This document shows, one piece after another, positions 1 through 8,226 of a DNA stretch of 64,000 nt. This DNA is from Achromobacter spanius (GTDB taxonomy: Bacteria > Pseudomonadota > Gammaproteobacteria > Burkholderiales > Burkholderiaceae_B). The notes beneath the pieces are model-generated. The model searched no databases. It saw only the letters and a program-made list of their open reading frames with translations, and was not told where the DNA came from. The stretch lies in NCBI RefSeq assembly GCF_003994415.1, contig NZ_CP034689.1, positions 434,001-498,000 of the forward strand, in the 5' to 3' direction. The position numbers were made by a program, and so were the translations under genes. Numbering within the stretch: the first letter of the stretch is position 1; the number at the start of each line of letters is the position of its first letter.

Positions 1-1
1 G

Positions 2-1426
2 CAACGGCGCGACGCCGCCGGCCTGTGCCGACTGGCGGTCGACCGCGTCTTCACGCTGGCCGGCCACGGCACGGTGGTGACGGGCACGGCGCATTCGGGC
101 CAGGCGCGCGCGGGCGACGACAGCGCCGACCTGCGCGTGATGCCGGCCGGCACGCGCGTGCGGGTGCGCAGCATCCACGCGCAGAACCAGCCCAGCGATA
201 CGGGCACGGCCGGCCAGCGTTGCGCCTTGAATCTGGCCGGCATCGACAAGCAGGCCATCGCGCGTGGCGATTGGATCGCGGATGCGCGCTGCTTTCAGCC
301 GTCGCGCCATGTTGACGTGGCGCTGACCCTGCTGCCATCGGCCGACGCGCCCTTGCGGGCCTGGGCGCCCTTGCATGTGCACATCGGCGCTGCGCGCCAG
401 GTGGCGCACGTGGTGCCGCTGAGCGCGGAGACGTTGGCGCCGGGGCAATCGGGCTGGGTGCAACTGGTATTCGACGAGCCGGTGTGCGCCATGCCCGGTG
501 ACCGCTACATCGTGCGCAATGCGCAGGCCACCCGCACGGTGGGCGGGGGCCGCGTGCTGGACCCCAACGCGCCAGATCGCAAGCGCCGCGCGGCGGCGCG
601 CATGCAAGGCCTGCAGGCCTTGTCCGACATGCTGGATGGCAGCGGGCTGGAACCGGTATTGGCACATGCGCCCTTGGGCTTGGACGAAGGCGCCTTGCAG
701 CGCCTGACCGGCAAGCCCGTGCAGGACATCGCCGCGCCGCACGGTGCCTTGTGGATCGAGCCGCGCCACGCGCAGGGCCCGCGCACGCTGATCGGGTCAG
801 CCCATTGGGATGCGCTGCTTGGCCGCGTGGAGCAGGCGCTGGCAAGCTTCCATCTTAGTGCGCCGGACGAACCCGGCCCGGACAGCGCGCGCCTGCGCCG
901 CATGGTCATGCCAGTGGGTTCGGATGCGTTGTGGACGGCGGTGCTGGACCATTTGCAACGCGATGGGCGGGTGGCGCGCAACGGCCCCTGGCTGCATCTG
1001 CCGTCGCATACCGCCACGCTGGCCGACGAGGAAAGCGCGCTGGCAGCGCGCTTGTTGCCGCTGTTGGAGGCGGGGGCTTTTGATCCACCTTGGGTCCGGG
1101 ACCTGGCGCGCATGCAAGGCGAGCCTGAAGAGCGGGTGCGGCAACTGTTGCGCAAGCTGCTGCGGCGCGGAGACGTTGCGCAAGTCGTGAAGGATTTGTT
1201 CTATCACCGTGACCAGATGCGCGAGCTGGCGCGCCTGGCGGCCGAATTGGCAGGTCAGCCGCAAGGCCTGAACGCGGCGGTGTTCCGCGACCGCACGGGG
1301 CTGGGGCGCAAGCGCGCCATCCAGATTCTGGAGTTCTTCGACCGCGTGGGCTATACCCGGCGCTTGCGCGACACCCACGTCCTGCGCGGTGAAAGCGCGT
1401 ATGCAGCGCTGCAAGAGGCGACGTAA
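2..1426 (+). CDS. selB: Selenocysteine-specific elongation factor SelB (5' truncated by window edge)
   Basis: SelB is the EF-Tu-like GTPase that carries Sec-tRNA to UGA codons marked by a SECIS hairpin. The reading frame is open from base 2, so the gene starts upstream of the window. The 474 visible residues begin just after the GTPase domain, in the beta-barrel region with the LAGHGTVVTG motif. They run through the C-terminal winged-helix repeats that bind SECIS RNA, ending in a typical TGLGRKRAIQILEFFDRVGY segment. The GTPase domain itself is outside the window. selC follows 36 bp downstream on the same strand and selD lies nearby, which supports the call. A selA gene would be expected just upstream. 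Confidence 0.93.
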   Translation, partial: QRRDAAGLCRLAVDRVFTLAGHGTVVTGTAHSGQARAGDDSADLRVMPAGTRVRVRSIHAQNQPSDTGTAGQRCALNLAGIDKQAIARGDWIADARCFQPSRHVDVALTLLPSADAPLRAWAPLHVHIGAARQVAHVVPLSAETLAPGQSGWVQLVFDEPVCAMPGDRYIVRNAQATRTVGGGRVLDPNAPDRKRRAAARMQGLQALSDMLDGSGLEPVLAHAPLGLDEGALQRLTGKPVQDIAAPHGALWIEPRHAQGPRTLIGSAHWDALLGRVEQALASFHLSAPDEPGPDSARLRRMVMPVGSDALWTAVLDHLQRDGRVARNGPWLHLPSHTATLADEESALAARLLPLLEAGAFDPPWVRDLARMQGEPEERVRQLLRKLLRRGDVAQVVKDLFYHRDQMRELARLAAELAGQPQGLNAAVFRDRTGLGRKRAIQILEFFDRVGYTRRLRDTHVLRGESAYAALQEAT

Positions 1427-1462
1427 AATCCGCCGCAGCCGGTATCATAGGCAGTCCGCCAC

Positions 1463-1558
1463 GGAAGGCATCCGTGCCCGGCGGCACGGCTGGGCTTCAA
1501 ACCCAGTTGGGGGCGTCAGACGTTCCCAGGTAGGTTCGACTCCTGCTGCCTTCCGCCA
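1463..1558 (+). tRNA. selC: Selenocysteine tRNA (UCA anticodon)
   Basis: The gene folds as a bacterial tRNA-Sec. It has an 8-bp acceptor stem (1463-1470 with 1547-1554), a 6-bp D stem with a 4-nt loop, and an anticodon loop with TCA at 1497-1499. The variable arm is long, about 8 bp, and the T arm is 5 bp with a TTCGACT loop. Discriminator G1555 and an encoded CCA (1556-1558) follow. The 8+5 acceptor/T stack and the UGA-reading anticodon are diagnostic. A TATCAT element at 1443-1448 could be a -10 box. It sits directly behind selB. Confidence 0.96.
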
Positions 1559-1597
1559 CCTCCTTCCTTTCTGGCCCAGGCGGCGTGTCTTGTCCGC

Positions 1598-2701
1598 TCA
1601 GACGGACACGGGTTTCGCGCTGATCCTGTACCGGAAGCCATCGGCGTCCAGGCTGTCCAGCCGGCCCGCGCTGGTTTCGCCATTGGGGTACATCAGGAAC
1701 GGCACGGGGTCGTGGGCCGAGCCCGGCAGCACGACGTCGTGGCCATGGTTGTACGCCACCCAGTTCATTTCCCAAGCGCCAAACAGCATGACGCGCGCCG
1801 CGCGCACTTTGGCGTTGGTCAAGGGCAGTTCGCCCGGCGGCTCTTCCAGCATCACCTTGCGCACATCGGCCGGGTCGACCGGCACCCAGCCATAGCCTGC
1901 CGCGTAGAACTCGGCGCGGCAGTGCTGCGCCTTGGTGACGTCGCCTGCCTTGCCCAGGCTTCTGTAGCCCAGCTCGGAGTTGGCCACGCGCACGCCATAG
2001 GCATCGCGCGCCGGAATGCCCGAGGCGCGCGCCAACGCGACGAACAGCGCGTTGATGTCGGCGCACTTGCCGTTCAAGTCGTTGGCGCTAAGCATGTAAT
2101 GCACGTCGCCCACGCCGCAGCCCGGCGTTGATGCGGTGCGGCATGTGTTTTCAACGACCCATTCATAGATGGCGCGCGCACGCGCCACGTCGCCCTGGTG
2201 GCCGCGTGTGATCTGGTCGGCGGTGGCCTTGACGATGCCGTCGGTGGGTAGCAGCGCCGTGGGTTTCACGAATTCGCGCAGCACGGCCGGGTCTTCAAGC
2301 ACGGCGTTGGCCGGGGGCGGCTGCGTCAGGTCGACGCGGCGGTTGCGGGTCTGGAAGCGGCTGGTCACCGTCACCCTGCGTGGCGCCTGGGCGTCCGGCC
2401 ATTGCACGGCCAGCATCTGCACGTCGTAGCCGGGGGCTTGCGTCAACTGCGCGGCGCCTCCGCCGCTGACGTCCCAGGTGGTGGCCACGCCGCGCTGGTA
2501 GTCCGTGTCGGTAGCGTAGGGCACCGGAATCCAGATGCGCGTGTGTGCGGCGGAGTCCGCAACGCTGATGCTGGTAGTGAGTTCAAAGCCACGCCAGCCC
2601 ACGGTAACGGGCGCCTGCTGCGCGCGCAGCACCTGGGGCAACGCGGTGGTGGTGGCGGCGCACAATGCGCCAGATAAACGGAGAAAGTGTCGGCGATCCA
2701 T
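1598..2701 (-). CDS. Tat-exported transglutaminase-like protease-fold protein
   Basis: The 367-residue product has a transglutaminase-like (cysteine protease fold) core. Visible catalytic residues are Cys213 in GKCADI, His260 in AQHCRAEFY and Asp276 in PVDPAD. The N-terminus MDRRHFLRLSGALCAATTTA looks like a twin-arginine signal, so the protein probably acts in the periplasm. I chose the start at 2701 because it places this signal at the N-terminus; the frame is open about 90 codons further upstream without a signal. The substrate is unknown: such proteins can be peptidases or amidases. It lies opposite to and between selC and selD, which looks like insertion into the sel locus rather than a functional link. 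Confidence 0.85.
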   Translation of the reverse strand: MDRRHFLRLSGALCAATTTALPQVLRAQQAPVTVGWRGFELTTSISVADSAAHTRIWIPVPYATDTDYQRGVATTWDVSGGGAAQLTQAPGYDVQMLAVQWPDAQAPRRVTVTSRFQTRNRRVDLTQPPPANAVLEDPAVLREFVKPTALLPTDGIVKATADQITRGHQGDVARARAIYEWVVENTCRTASTPGCGVGDVHYMLSANDLNGKCADINALFVALARASGIPARDAYGVRVANSELGYRSLGKAGDVTKAQHCRAEFYAAGYGWVPVDPADVRKVMLEEPPGELPLTNAKVRAARVMLFGAWEMNWVAYNHGHDVVLPGSAHDPVPFLMYPNGETSAGRLDSLDADGFRYRISAKPVSV

Positions 2702-2867
2702 AGAGCCCTCACGCACGGTGAAGATTGGCTGTCGGTGCGCCCGGGGCCGGGCGGCCGTCCGTTGCTGCTGAAGTCGAGCATACTGCGGCATTGCCTGCCG
2801 CCGAAACATCATAGGACCATCGGCGGGCGCGGTGCTATTCTTTTTTGATTGATCCCCGGAGACTGAA

Positions 2868-3929
2868 ATGACCCAGGAAGTCGCGTCCGCGGCAGTGCCG
2901 CGTTTGACATCGCTATCGCACGGTGGCGGCTGTGGCTGCAAGATCGCGCCGGGCGTGCTGTCCGAATTGCTCAAGCGTTTCGGCCCCGCCGCAAGCTATC
3001 CCAACCTGATGGTCGGCACCGAAACCGCCGACGACGCGGCGGTCTACCGGCTGAACGACGAGCAGGCGCTTATCGCCACCACCGATTTCTTCATGCCCAT
3101 CGTGGACGACCCGCACGACTTCGGCCGCATCGCGGCCACCAACGCGCTGTCGGATGTGTACGCCATGGGCGGCACCCCCATCATGGCGTTGGCCATTGTC
3201 GGCATGCCGATCAATGTGCTGCCGCACAGCGTCATTGCCGAGATCTTGCGTGGCGGCGAATCGGTCTGCGCGGAAGCGGGCATTCCGGTGGCGGGCGGGC
3301 ACAGCATTGATTCGGTCGAGCCCATCTACGGCTTGGCCGTGATGGGGCTGGTGCACCCCAGCCGCGTCAAGCGCAACGCCGACGCGCGCGCGGGCGATGT
3401 GCTGATCCTGGGCAAGGGGCTGGGCGTGGGCATCTTGTCGGCCGCGCTGAAAAAGAACCGCCTGGATGACGCCGGCTACCGCGTGATGATCGACACAACG
3501 ACCCGGCTGAACCGGCCCGGCGCCGCCTTGGCGACGCTGGACGGCGTGCATGCCGTCACCGATGTCACCGGCTTTGGCCTGGCGGGCCACGCACTGGAAA
3601 TGGCGCGCGGCGCGAAGCTGACGGCGCGGTTGCGCCTGGACGCGCTGCCGTGGTTGCCGGGGGTGGAAGCCTTTGCGTCGGATGGCGTGATTACGGGCGC
3701 ATCGGGCCGCAATTGGGCGTCTTATGGAGAATCCGTGCAATTGGGCGCCAATGTGAGCGACACGCACCGCGCCCTGCTGACCGACCCGCAAACCTCGGGC
3801 GGGCTGTTGGTGTCATGCGCGCCGGAAGCGGCCGATGCGGTGCTGGCGCTGTTTCACAGCCAGGGCTTCGACGACGCCACGGTGGTGGGCGAAATGCTCG
3901 AAGGCGATGCGCGGGTGTTGGTGGAATAA
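2868..3929 (+). CDS. selD: Selenophosphate synthetase (selenide, water dikinase)
   Basis: SelD makes monoselenophosphate from selenide and ATP, the selenium donor for Sec-tRNA and 2-selenouridine. The 353-residue length is normal for the family. The glycine-rich active-site segment HGGGCGCK carries Cys22 and Lys25, so this is the cysteine form and not a selenoprotein. A GGAG ribosome site lies 7 bases before the ATG. The TAA stop sits inside a short 11-bp tandem repeat (see 3921-3996). With selB and selC it indicates a working selenocysteine pathway; the selenoproteins, probably a formate dehydrogenase, must be elsewhere. Confidence 0.96.
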   Translation: MTQEVASAAVPRLTSLSHGGGCGCKIAPGVLSELLKRFGPAASYPNLMVGTETADDAAVYRLNDEQALIATTDFFMPIVDDPHDFGRIAATNALSDVYAMGGTPIMALAIVGMPINVLPHSVIAEILRGGESVCAEAGIPVAGGHSIDSVEPIYGLAVMGLVHPSRVKRNADARAGDVLILGKGLGVGILSAALKKNRLDDAGYRVMIDTTTRLNRPGAALATLDGVHAVTDVTGFGLAGHALEMARGAKLTARLRLDALPWLPGVEAFASDGVITGASGRNWASYGESVQLGANVSDTHRALLTDPQTSGGLLVSCAPEAADAVLALFHSQGFDDATVVGEMLEGDARVLVE

Positions 3930-3996
3930 GCGTGGAATAAGCGTGGAACAAGCGGGCGGACTGAGCGGCGGACTGAGCGGCGGACTGAGCGGCGGG
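3921..3996. repeat. Two short tandem repeat tracts spanning the selD stop codon
   Basis: Three copies of an 11-bp unit (GTGGAATAAGC, last copy with one change) occupy 3921-3953; the first includes the selD stop TAA. After a 7-bp spacer, three copies of a 12-bp unit (CTGAGCGGCGGA, last base changed in copy 3) occupy 3961-3996. Extra copies of the first unit leave the SelD protein unchanged because each begins with the last sense codons and the stop. Confidence 0.9.
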
Positions 3997-4049
3997 CCGA
4001 GCAGGTGGGCTGACAGACTCGGGCCGCCTCAAGCTGCCCGATGTTGCGC

Positions 4050-4967
4050 TCAAGCTCGCAGATCTTGCGCGGTGGTCGTGGCTTGCTCGATCAGCCAGTG
4101 GGCCACGACGTCGGCGTCGGGCGTGCTGCGGCGCGCGTTGCGAACCAGCCAATAAGCCAGTTCGGTGGCGTGGGCGGTCTGGCTGCCCACCGCTTGCAGC
4201 CGGCCGTCGGCCAACATGGGCGCAATCAAGGCCAGCCGGCCCAGCGCAATGCCATGTCCGGCCAAGGCCGCCAGCACGATCTGGTCGTACTGGTTGAAAC
4301 GCAGCATGCCCCGGGCACGCGTGCGGCCCAGCCCGCGCGCGCTCAGCCATTCCGACCATTGCAGCCAGGGCCGCGTCGGGTCGTCGAATTCCAGCAGGAC
4401 ATGGCGTTGCAGTTCACGCGCGTCGAGCTCGCACGCGTTCAGCGACGGGTGAGCCACCGGCACCACCGACTCCCCGAACAGCCAAACGGCGGCGTCCGGC
4501 ACCTTGTCGCGCGGGCTATAGCGGATGGCGATGTCCACGCTTTCACGATCAATGTCGATCAGCCGGTTGTCGGCCGCCACGCGCACGTCGATGTGCGGAT
4601 GCGCCGCCTGGAATGCCCCCAGGCGAGGCAGCAGCCATAACGAGGCCACGCCGATGGTGGTGGTGACGGTGACCGGGGTGCGCCGTTCGGGCGCGCGCAG
4701 TTGTTCGGTCAGCTCACCCAATTGGCTGAGCCACTCGTCGGCCATGCGGAACAGTTGCGCGCCTTCGGACGTGAACGACACGCTGCGAAAGCCACGCACC
4801 AGCAGGGACACGCCCAGATGTTCTTCCAGCGCGCGGATCTGGCGGCTGACGGCGGACTGCGTCACGTGCAGATCCTGCGCGGCCAGGGTGATGCTCATGC
4901 GGCGGCCCACGGCGACAAAGCCTCGGACCAAATCCAGCGGTGGGAGCTTGGCTAGCGGGTATGGCAT
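4050..4967 (-). CDS. LysR-family transcriptional regulator (GcvA-like)
   Basis: This is a 305-residue LysR-type regulator. The N-terminal winged helix-turn-helix lies at about residues 8-67 and contains the family-typical segment AAQDLHVTQSAVSRQIRALE. The inducer-binding domain fills residues about 95-300, with DVRVAADNRLIDIDRESVDIAIRY resembling the GcvA/AmpR branch. The gene is divergent from the DUF2917/isomerase pair starting at 5109, the usual arrangement for a LysR protein and its target. The ligand cannot be read from sequence. Confidence 0.9.
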   Translation of the reverse strand: MPYPLAKLPPLDLVRGFVAVGRRMSITLAAQDLHVTQSAVSRQIRALEEHLGVSLLVRGFRSVSFTSEGAQLFRMADEWLSQLGELTEQLRAPERRTPVTVTTTIGVASLWLLPRLGAFQAAHPHIDVRVAADNRLIDIDRESVDIAIRYSPRDKVPDAAVWLFGESVVPVAHPSLNACELDARELQRHVLLEFDDPTRPWLQWSEWLSARGLGRTRARGMLRFNQYDQIVLAALAGHGIALGRLALIAPMLADGRLQAVGSQTAHATELAYWLVRNARRSTPDADVVAHWLIEQATTTAQDLRA

Positions 4968-5108
4968 TCGTGAAACTCATGCGTGTTGAACGGAAATGTC
5001 GCTTGAGGAATAGTACGCCGACAGCGTTCAATGGCAAGCATGCGATGGGCGAATGGGCTAGGCCCTGATGCCTGACGTGATCGCCGCCGTCGCGGCCTGG
5101 GGGTTGCC

Positions 5109-5363
5109 ATGATTCAGCTACGCTGCACCACGGGAATGTCATTCCGTTTGAATGACGGCTCGACTATGCTGCTCAAGCGCGCTTCGGGCGTTCGCATCGT
5201 GTGCCATGCCGGCGCCGTGTGGATTTCCGAATACCGCCGCTTCGATGACAGCGTGCTGCAAGCGGGCGACTCGCTTACCGTCGCCAGCGATCGCGATGTC
5301 GTGCTCAGCGGCCTGCCGGATGCGCAGGTCGCGCTACTTTCCCAGCCGGAGTCTCCCGAATGA
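5109..5363 (+). CDS. DUF2917-family small protein
   Basis: An 84-residue protein with the pattern of the DUF2917 family: a compact, all-beta, cupin-like domain with VRIVCHAGAVWISEYRRFDD followed by a GDSL-type turn. Its function is not known. The stop overlaps the start of the downstream isomerase gene by 4 bp (ATGA), so the two are translationally coupled. It is transcribed away from the LysR gene, which may regulate it. Confidence 0.75.
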   Translation: MIQLRCTTGMSFRLNDGSTMLLKRASGVRIVCHAGAVWISEYRRFDDSVLQAGDSLTVASDRDVVLSGLPDAQVALLSQPESPE

Positions 5364-5980
5364 CCACGCCTTTGCCCGATGGCCCCCGCATGCAGATGTG
5401 GTTCGATTTTGCCAGCCCATACAGCTATCTGGCGATCGAGCGCATCGACGCCCTGGCGCGCGACGCCGGCGTGCGGGTTGACCTGCGCCCCTTTTTGCTG
5501 GGGCCGATTTTTCAGGCGCAGGGCTGGAACGATTCGCCGTTCCGGCTGTTTCCGGGCAAGGGCGCGTACATGATGCGCGACATCGCGCGCCTGGCCGACA
5601 AGTACGGCGTGGTCTACAAGCGCCCGCGTCTGTTTCCGCGCATGAGCGTGCTGCCGGCCCGCATTGCGTTGCTGGGTCAGGATGAGCCCTGGTGCCGGGA
5701 TTTCTGCGTGGCCGTGTTTCGCGCCAACTTCCAGCACGACGAAGACATCCAGGCGGAAGACGTGGTGCACGCTTTGTTGAACAGCCTGTCGCTGGACGCC
5801 GACGCGCTGATCGCGCGCGCCAAGTCCGAGGCCGCCAAGGAAGCCTTGCGCCGCCAGGTGGATCGGGCGCGCGATCTGGGTCTGTTCGGCGCACCCACGT
5901 TTTTTGTGGGCGATGAAATGTTTTGGGGTAATGACCGGCTGGAGGATGCGCTGGACTGGGCGCGGCGCGGACTGGCCTGA
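5360..5980 (+). CDS. 2-hydroxychromene-2-carboxylate isomerase family protein (DsbA/GST-kappa fold)
   Basis: The 206-residue protein belongs to the kappa-class GST/DsbA-like family that includes 2-hydroxychromene-2-carboxylate isomerase (naphthalene pathway, glutathione-dependent). The N-terminal WFDFASPYSYLA motif carries the active-site serine in place of the DsbA CxxC. The C-terminal FGAPTFFVGDEMFWGNDRL segment is typical. In genomes without aromatic pathways, such proteins probably act as general glutathione-dependent isomerases or oxidoreductases; no naphthalene genes lie nearby. It is coupled to the DUF2917 gene by a 4-bp overlap. Confidence 0.88.
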   Translation: MTTPLPDGPRMQMWFDFASPYSYLAIERIDALARDAGVRVDLRPFLLGPIFQAQGWNDSPFRLFPGKGAYMMRDIARLADKYGVVYKRPRLFPRMSVLPARIALLGQDEPWCRDFCVAVFRANFQHDEDIQAEDVVHALLNSLSLDADALIARAKSEAAKEALRRQVDRARDLGLFGAPTFFVGDEMFWGNDRLEDALDWARRGLA

Positions 5981-6016
5981 TTCGCCAGCCCGGGTTGTTC
6001 AATATTTACCCGCGCG

Positions 6017-6394
6017 CTATCCCTTCGTGACGGGCGCCACGCGCGCCCATTCGTCGTCCGAGTACAGCCGCGAGCGCAGCAAAAAGCGCTTGCCTTCCGC
6101 GCTATCCAGCGAAAACGCGCCACCGCGTCCGGGTACGGCATCGATGATGAGCTGGGTGTGTTCCCAGTACGCGAACTGGTCTTCGCCCATGTAGAACGGG
6201 CAGCCTTCAAGCTGGCCCAGCAACACGTCCGACCCGCCCACCATGAACTCGCCTTGTGCATAGCACATGGGCGAACTGCCATCGCAGCAACCGCCCGATT
6301 GGTGGAACATCAGCGCGCCGTGCTTGGCGCGCAACGTGTCGATCAACTGGCGCGCCGCGTCGGTCGCGACCACGCGCGGGGTGGGTTCATCCAT
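6017..6394 (-). CDS. DUF779 family protein, partner of acetaldehyde dehydrogenase
   Basis: The 125-residue protein matches the DUF779 family. Its hallmark is the cysteine-rich segment HQSGGCCDGSSPMCY near residue 35, followed by GCPFYMGEDQFAYWEHTQL. Members are commonly found next to AldB/ExaC aldehyde dehydrogenases, as here. The role is unknown; the cysteines could bind metal or act in redox or aldehyde protection. It lies 92 bp downstream of exaC on the same strand, with a strong hairpin between them. Confidence 0.88.
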   Translation of the reverse strand: MDEPTPRVVATDAARQLIDTLRAKHGALMFHQSGGCCDGSSPMCYAQGEFMVGGSDVLLGQLEGCPFYMGEDQFAYWEHTQLIIDAVPGRGGAFSLDSAEGKRFLLRSRLYSDDEWARVAPVTKG

Positions 6395-6440
6395 GGAGTT
6401 TTCCTTGTCGCTTGCCTGGCGGCATTCCTTACTGCAAATA

Positions 6441-6470
6441 CGCGCACCGGACCCCAGAGCCCGGTGCGCG
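6441..6470 (-). other. Intercistronic hairpin between exaC-like gene and DUF779 gene
   Basis: A perfect 10-bp inverted repeat (6441-6450 with 6461-6470) around a 10-nt loop lies in the 92-bp gap between the dehydrogenase stop and the DUF779 start. No uridine run follows on the transcribed strand. It is therefore more likely an mRNA-stabilising or partial attenuating element than a full terminator. Confidence 0.6.
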
Positions 6471-6486
6471 TGTCGCGGTGTGATGC

Positions 6487-8016
6487 TTAGAAGAAACCCA
6501 GCTTCTTCGGCGAATAGCTCACCAGCAGGTTCTTCGTCTGCTGGTAGTGGTTGAGCATCATCTTGTGATTCTCACGCCCGATGCCCGACTGCTTGTATCC
6601 GCCAAACGCCGCATGCGCGGGATAGGCGTGATAGCAGTTGGTCCACACGCGGCCGGCCTTGATGGCGCGTCCCATCCGGTAGCAGGTATTGGCGTCGCGC
6701 GACCACACGCCCGCGCCCAGGCCGTAGAGCGTGTCGTTGGCCAGCGCCAGCGCGTCGTCGGCATCCTTGAACGTCGTCACCGCGACGACCGGGCCAAAGA
6801 TTTCTTCCTGGAACACGCGCATCTTGTTGTGGCCCTTGAAGACCGTGGGCTGCACGTAGTAGCCGCCTTCCAGCGCGCCCTGCATCTGCGCGCGCGAGCC
6901 GCCCGCCAGCACGTCGGCGCCTTCCTGCTTGCCGATGTCCAGGTACGACAGAATCTTCTCCAACTGCTCGGTGGATGCCTGCGCGCCCAGCATGGTGTCG
7001 CCGTCCAGGGGGTTGCCCTGCTTGATCTCGGCCACGCGCTTCAAGGCGCGTTCCATGAACTTGTCGTAGAGCGATTCCTGAATCAGCGCGCGGCTGGGGC
7101 AGGTGCACACTTCGCCCTGGTTCAGGGCAAACATCACGAAACCTTCCACGGCCTTGTCCAGGAAGTCGTCGTCTTGCGCGGCCACGTCGGCAAAGAAAAT
7201 GTTGGGCGACTTGCCGCCCAGTTCCAGCGTGACGGGAATGATGTTCTGCGAGGCGTACTGCATGATCAGCCGGCCGGTGGTGGTTTCCCCGGTGAAGGCG
7301 ATCTTGGCGATGCGCTTGCTGGAAGCCAGCGGCTTGCCCGCTTCCAGGCCAAAGCCCGTCACCACGTTCAGCACGCCGGGGGGCAGAATGTCGGCTATCA
7401 GTTCCATCAGCAGCAGGATGCCCAGCGGCGTCTGTTCGGCGGGTTTAAGCACCACGCAGTTGCCGGCCGCCAGCGCGGGCGCCAGCTTCCACGCCGCCAT
7501 CAAGATGGGGAAGTTCCACGGAATGATCTGTCCCACCACGCCCAGCGGTTCGTTGAAGTGATAGGCCACGGTGTCGCTATCGATTTCCGACAAGCCGCCT
7601 TCCTGGCTGCGGATGCACGAGGCGAAGTAGCGGAAGTGGTCGATGGCCAGCGGAATGTCGGCGGCGCGGGCTTCGCGTATCGGTTTGCCGTTGTCCCAGG
7701 TTTCGGCGGTGGCCAGGCGTTCCAGGTTGGCTTCCATGACGTCGGCAATCTGCATCAGCATGCGCGCGCGTTCGGCCGCCGGGGTCGCACCCCATTTCGG
7801 CGCGGCGCGGTGCGCGGCGTCCAGCGCCAGCTCGATGTCGCGGTCCTTGGAGCGCGCGTTGCGCGTCAATACCTGGCCGGTCACCGGGGTCACGTTGTCA
7901 AAGTATTCGCCGTCAGCCGGCTTCTGCCATTTGCCGTCGATGAAGTTGTCGTACTGCGTTTTCAGGTCCAGACGGGTGCCGTACGTGTCCGGGGTGATGC
8001 GGGTCGCGATGTCCAT
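6487..8016 (-). CDS. exaC: NAD-dependent acetaldehyde dehydrogenase (ExaC/AldB type)
   Basis: The 509-residue aldehyde dehydrogenase oxidises acetaldehyde (and similar aldehydes) to the acid with NAD, typically in ethanol or acetoin growth. Visible residues are the general base Glu265 in LELGGKSPN, the nucleophile Cys304 in GEVCTCPSR, the NAD-binding stretch PWNFPILMAAWKLAPAL, and an FGPV-type C-terminal region. Start 8016 is preceded by GGAGACAAG and gives the usual family length; the frame stays open upstream without support. A sigma-54 promoter at 8071-8085 and a divergent AcoR-type activator suggest inducible, sigma-54-dependent expression. AldB and ExaC are hard to tell apart by sequence alone. 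Confidence 0.92.
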   Translation of the reverse strand: MDIATRITPDTYGTRLDLKTQYDNFIDGKWQKPADGEYFDNVTPVTGQVLTRNARSKDRDIELALDAAHRAAPKWGATPAAERARMLMQIADVMEANLERLATAETWDNGKPIREARAADIPLAIDHFRYFASCIRSQEGGLSEIDSDTVAYHFNEPLGVVGQIIPWNFPILMAAWKLAPALAAGNCVVLKPAEQTPLGILLLMELIADILPPGVLNVVTGFGLEAGKPLASSKRIAKIAFTGETTTGRLIMQYASQNIIPVTLELGGKSPNIFFADVAAQDDDFLDKAVEGFVMFALNQGEVCTCPSRALIQESLYDKFMERALKRVAEIKQGNPLDGDTMLGAQASTEQLEKILSYLDIGKQEGADVLAGGSRAQMQGALEGGYYVQPTVFKGHNKMRVFQEEIFGPVVAVTTFKDADDALALANDTLYGLGAGVWSRDANTCYRMGRAIKAGRVWTNCYHAYPAHAAFGGYKQSGIGRENHKMMLNHYQQTKNLLVSYSPKKLGFF

Positions 8017-8070
8017 GCTTGTCTCCGATATTGTTGGGATTGCGGCAGTGGGCTGCCTGCTTCTTATCAA

Positions 8071-8085
8071 GCAAAGAGCATGCCA
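8071..8085 (-). promoter_or_regulatory. Sigma-54 (-24/-12) promoter for the acetaldehyde dehydrogenase gene
   Basis: Read on the minus strand, the site is TGGCATGCTCTTTGC. It has the invariant GG and GC doublets exactly 10 bases apart, as RpoN promoters require. The GC (-12) end lies 55 bp before the exaC start codon, leaving a leader of about 45 nt. Candidate activator sites lie 115-140 bp upstream, and an AcoR-like sigma-54 activator is encoded divergently. Confidence 0.82.
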
Positions 8086-8200
8086 AGCTTGGGGCTTCCC
8101 CGCTGGACAGTGCGGCCTCCCGCGTGCGAAAGTTGATTTCGACGCGCCCCGACGGGCGTGCACGATTTTTGCCCTTTCAAGATGACGTTTTTTGCGACGT

Positions 8201-8226
8201 TGTCGCGGAACAGGTGTCGCAGAACA
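8201..8226. promoter_or_regulatory. Candidate upstream activator sites for the AcoR-like regulator
   Basis: Two 12-bp near-identical direct repeats, TGTCGCGGAACA (8201-8212) and TGTCGCAGAACA (8215-8226), differ at one base. Each is an imperfect TGT-N6-ACA palindrome. An overlapping perfect inverted repeat, GCGAC-GTT-GTCGC, occupies 8194-8206. The sites lie just upstream of the activator gene and about 115-140 bp from the -24 box, a normal distance for enhancer-like sites. Confidence 0.6.

Noticed and set aside
2910..2945. Possible selenocysteine in SelD
   Set aside because: The active-site position is encoded by TGT and TGC codons (GCGCK), so this SelD is the cysteine form.
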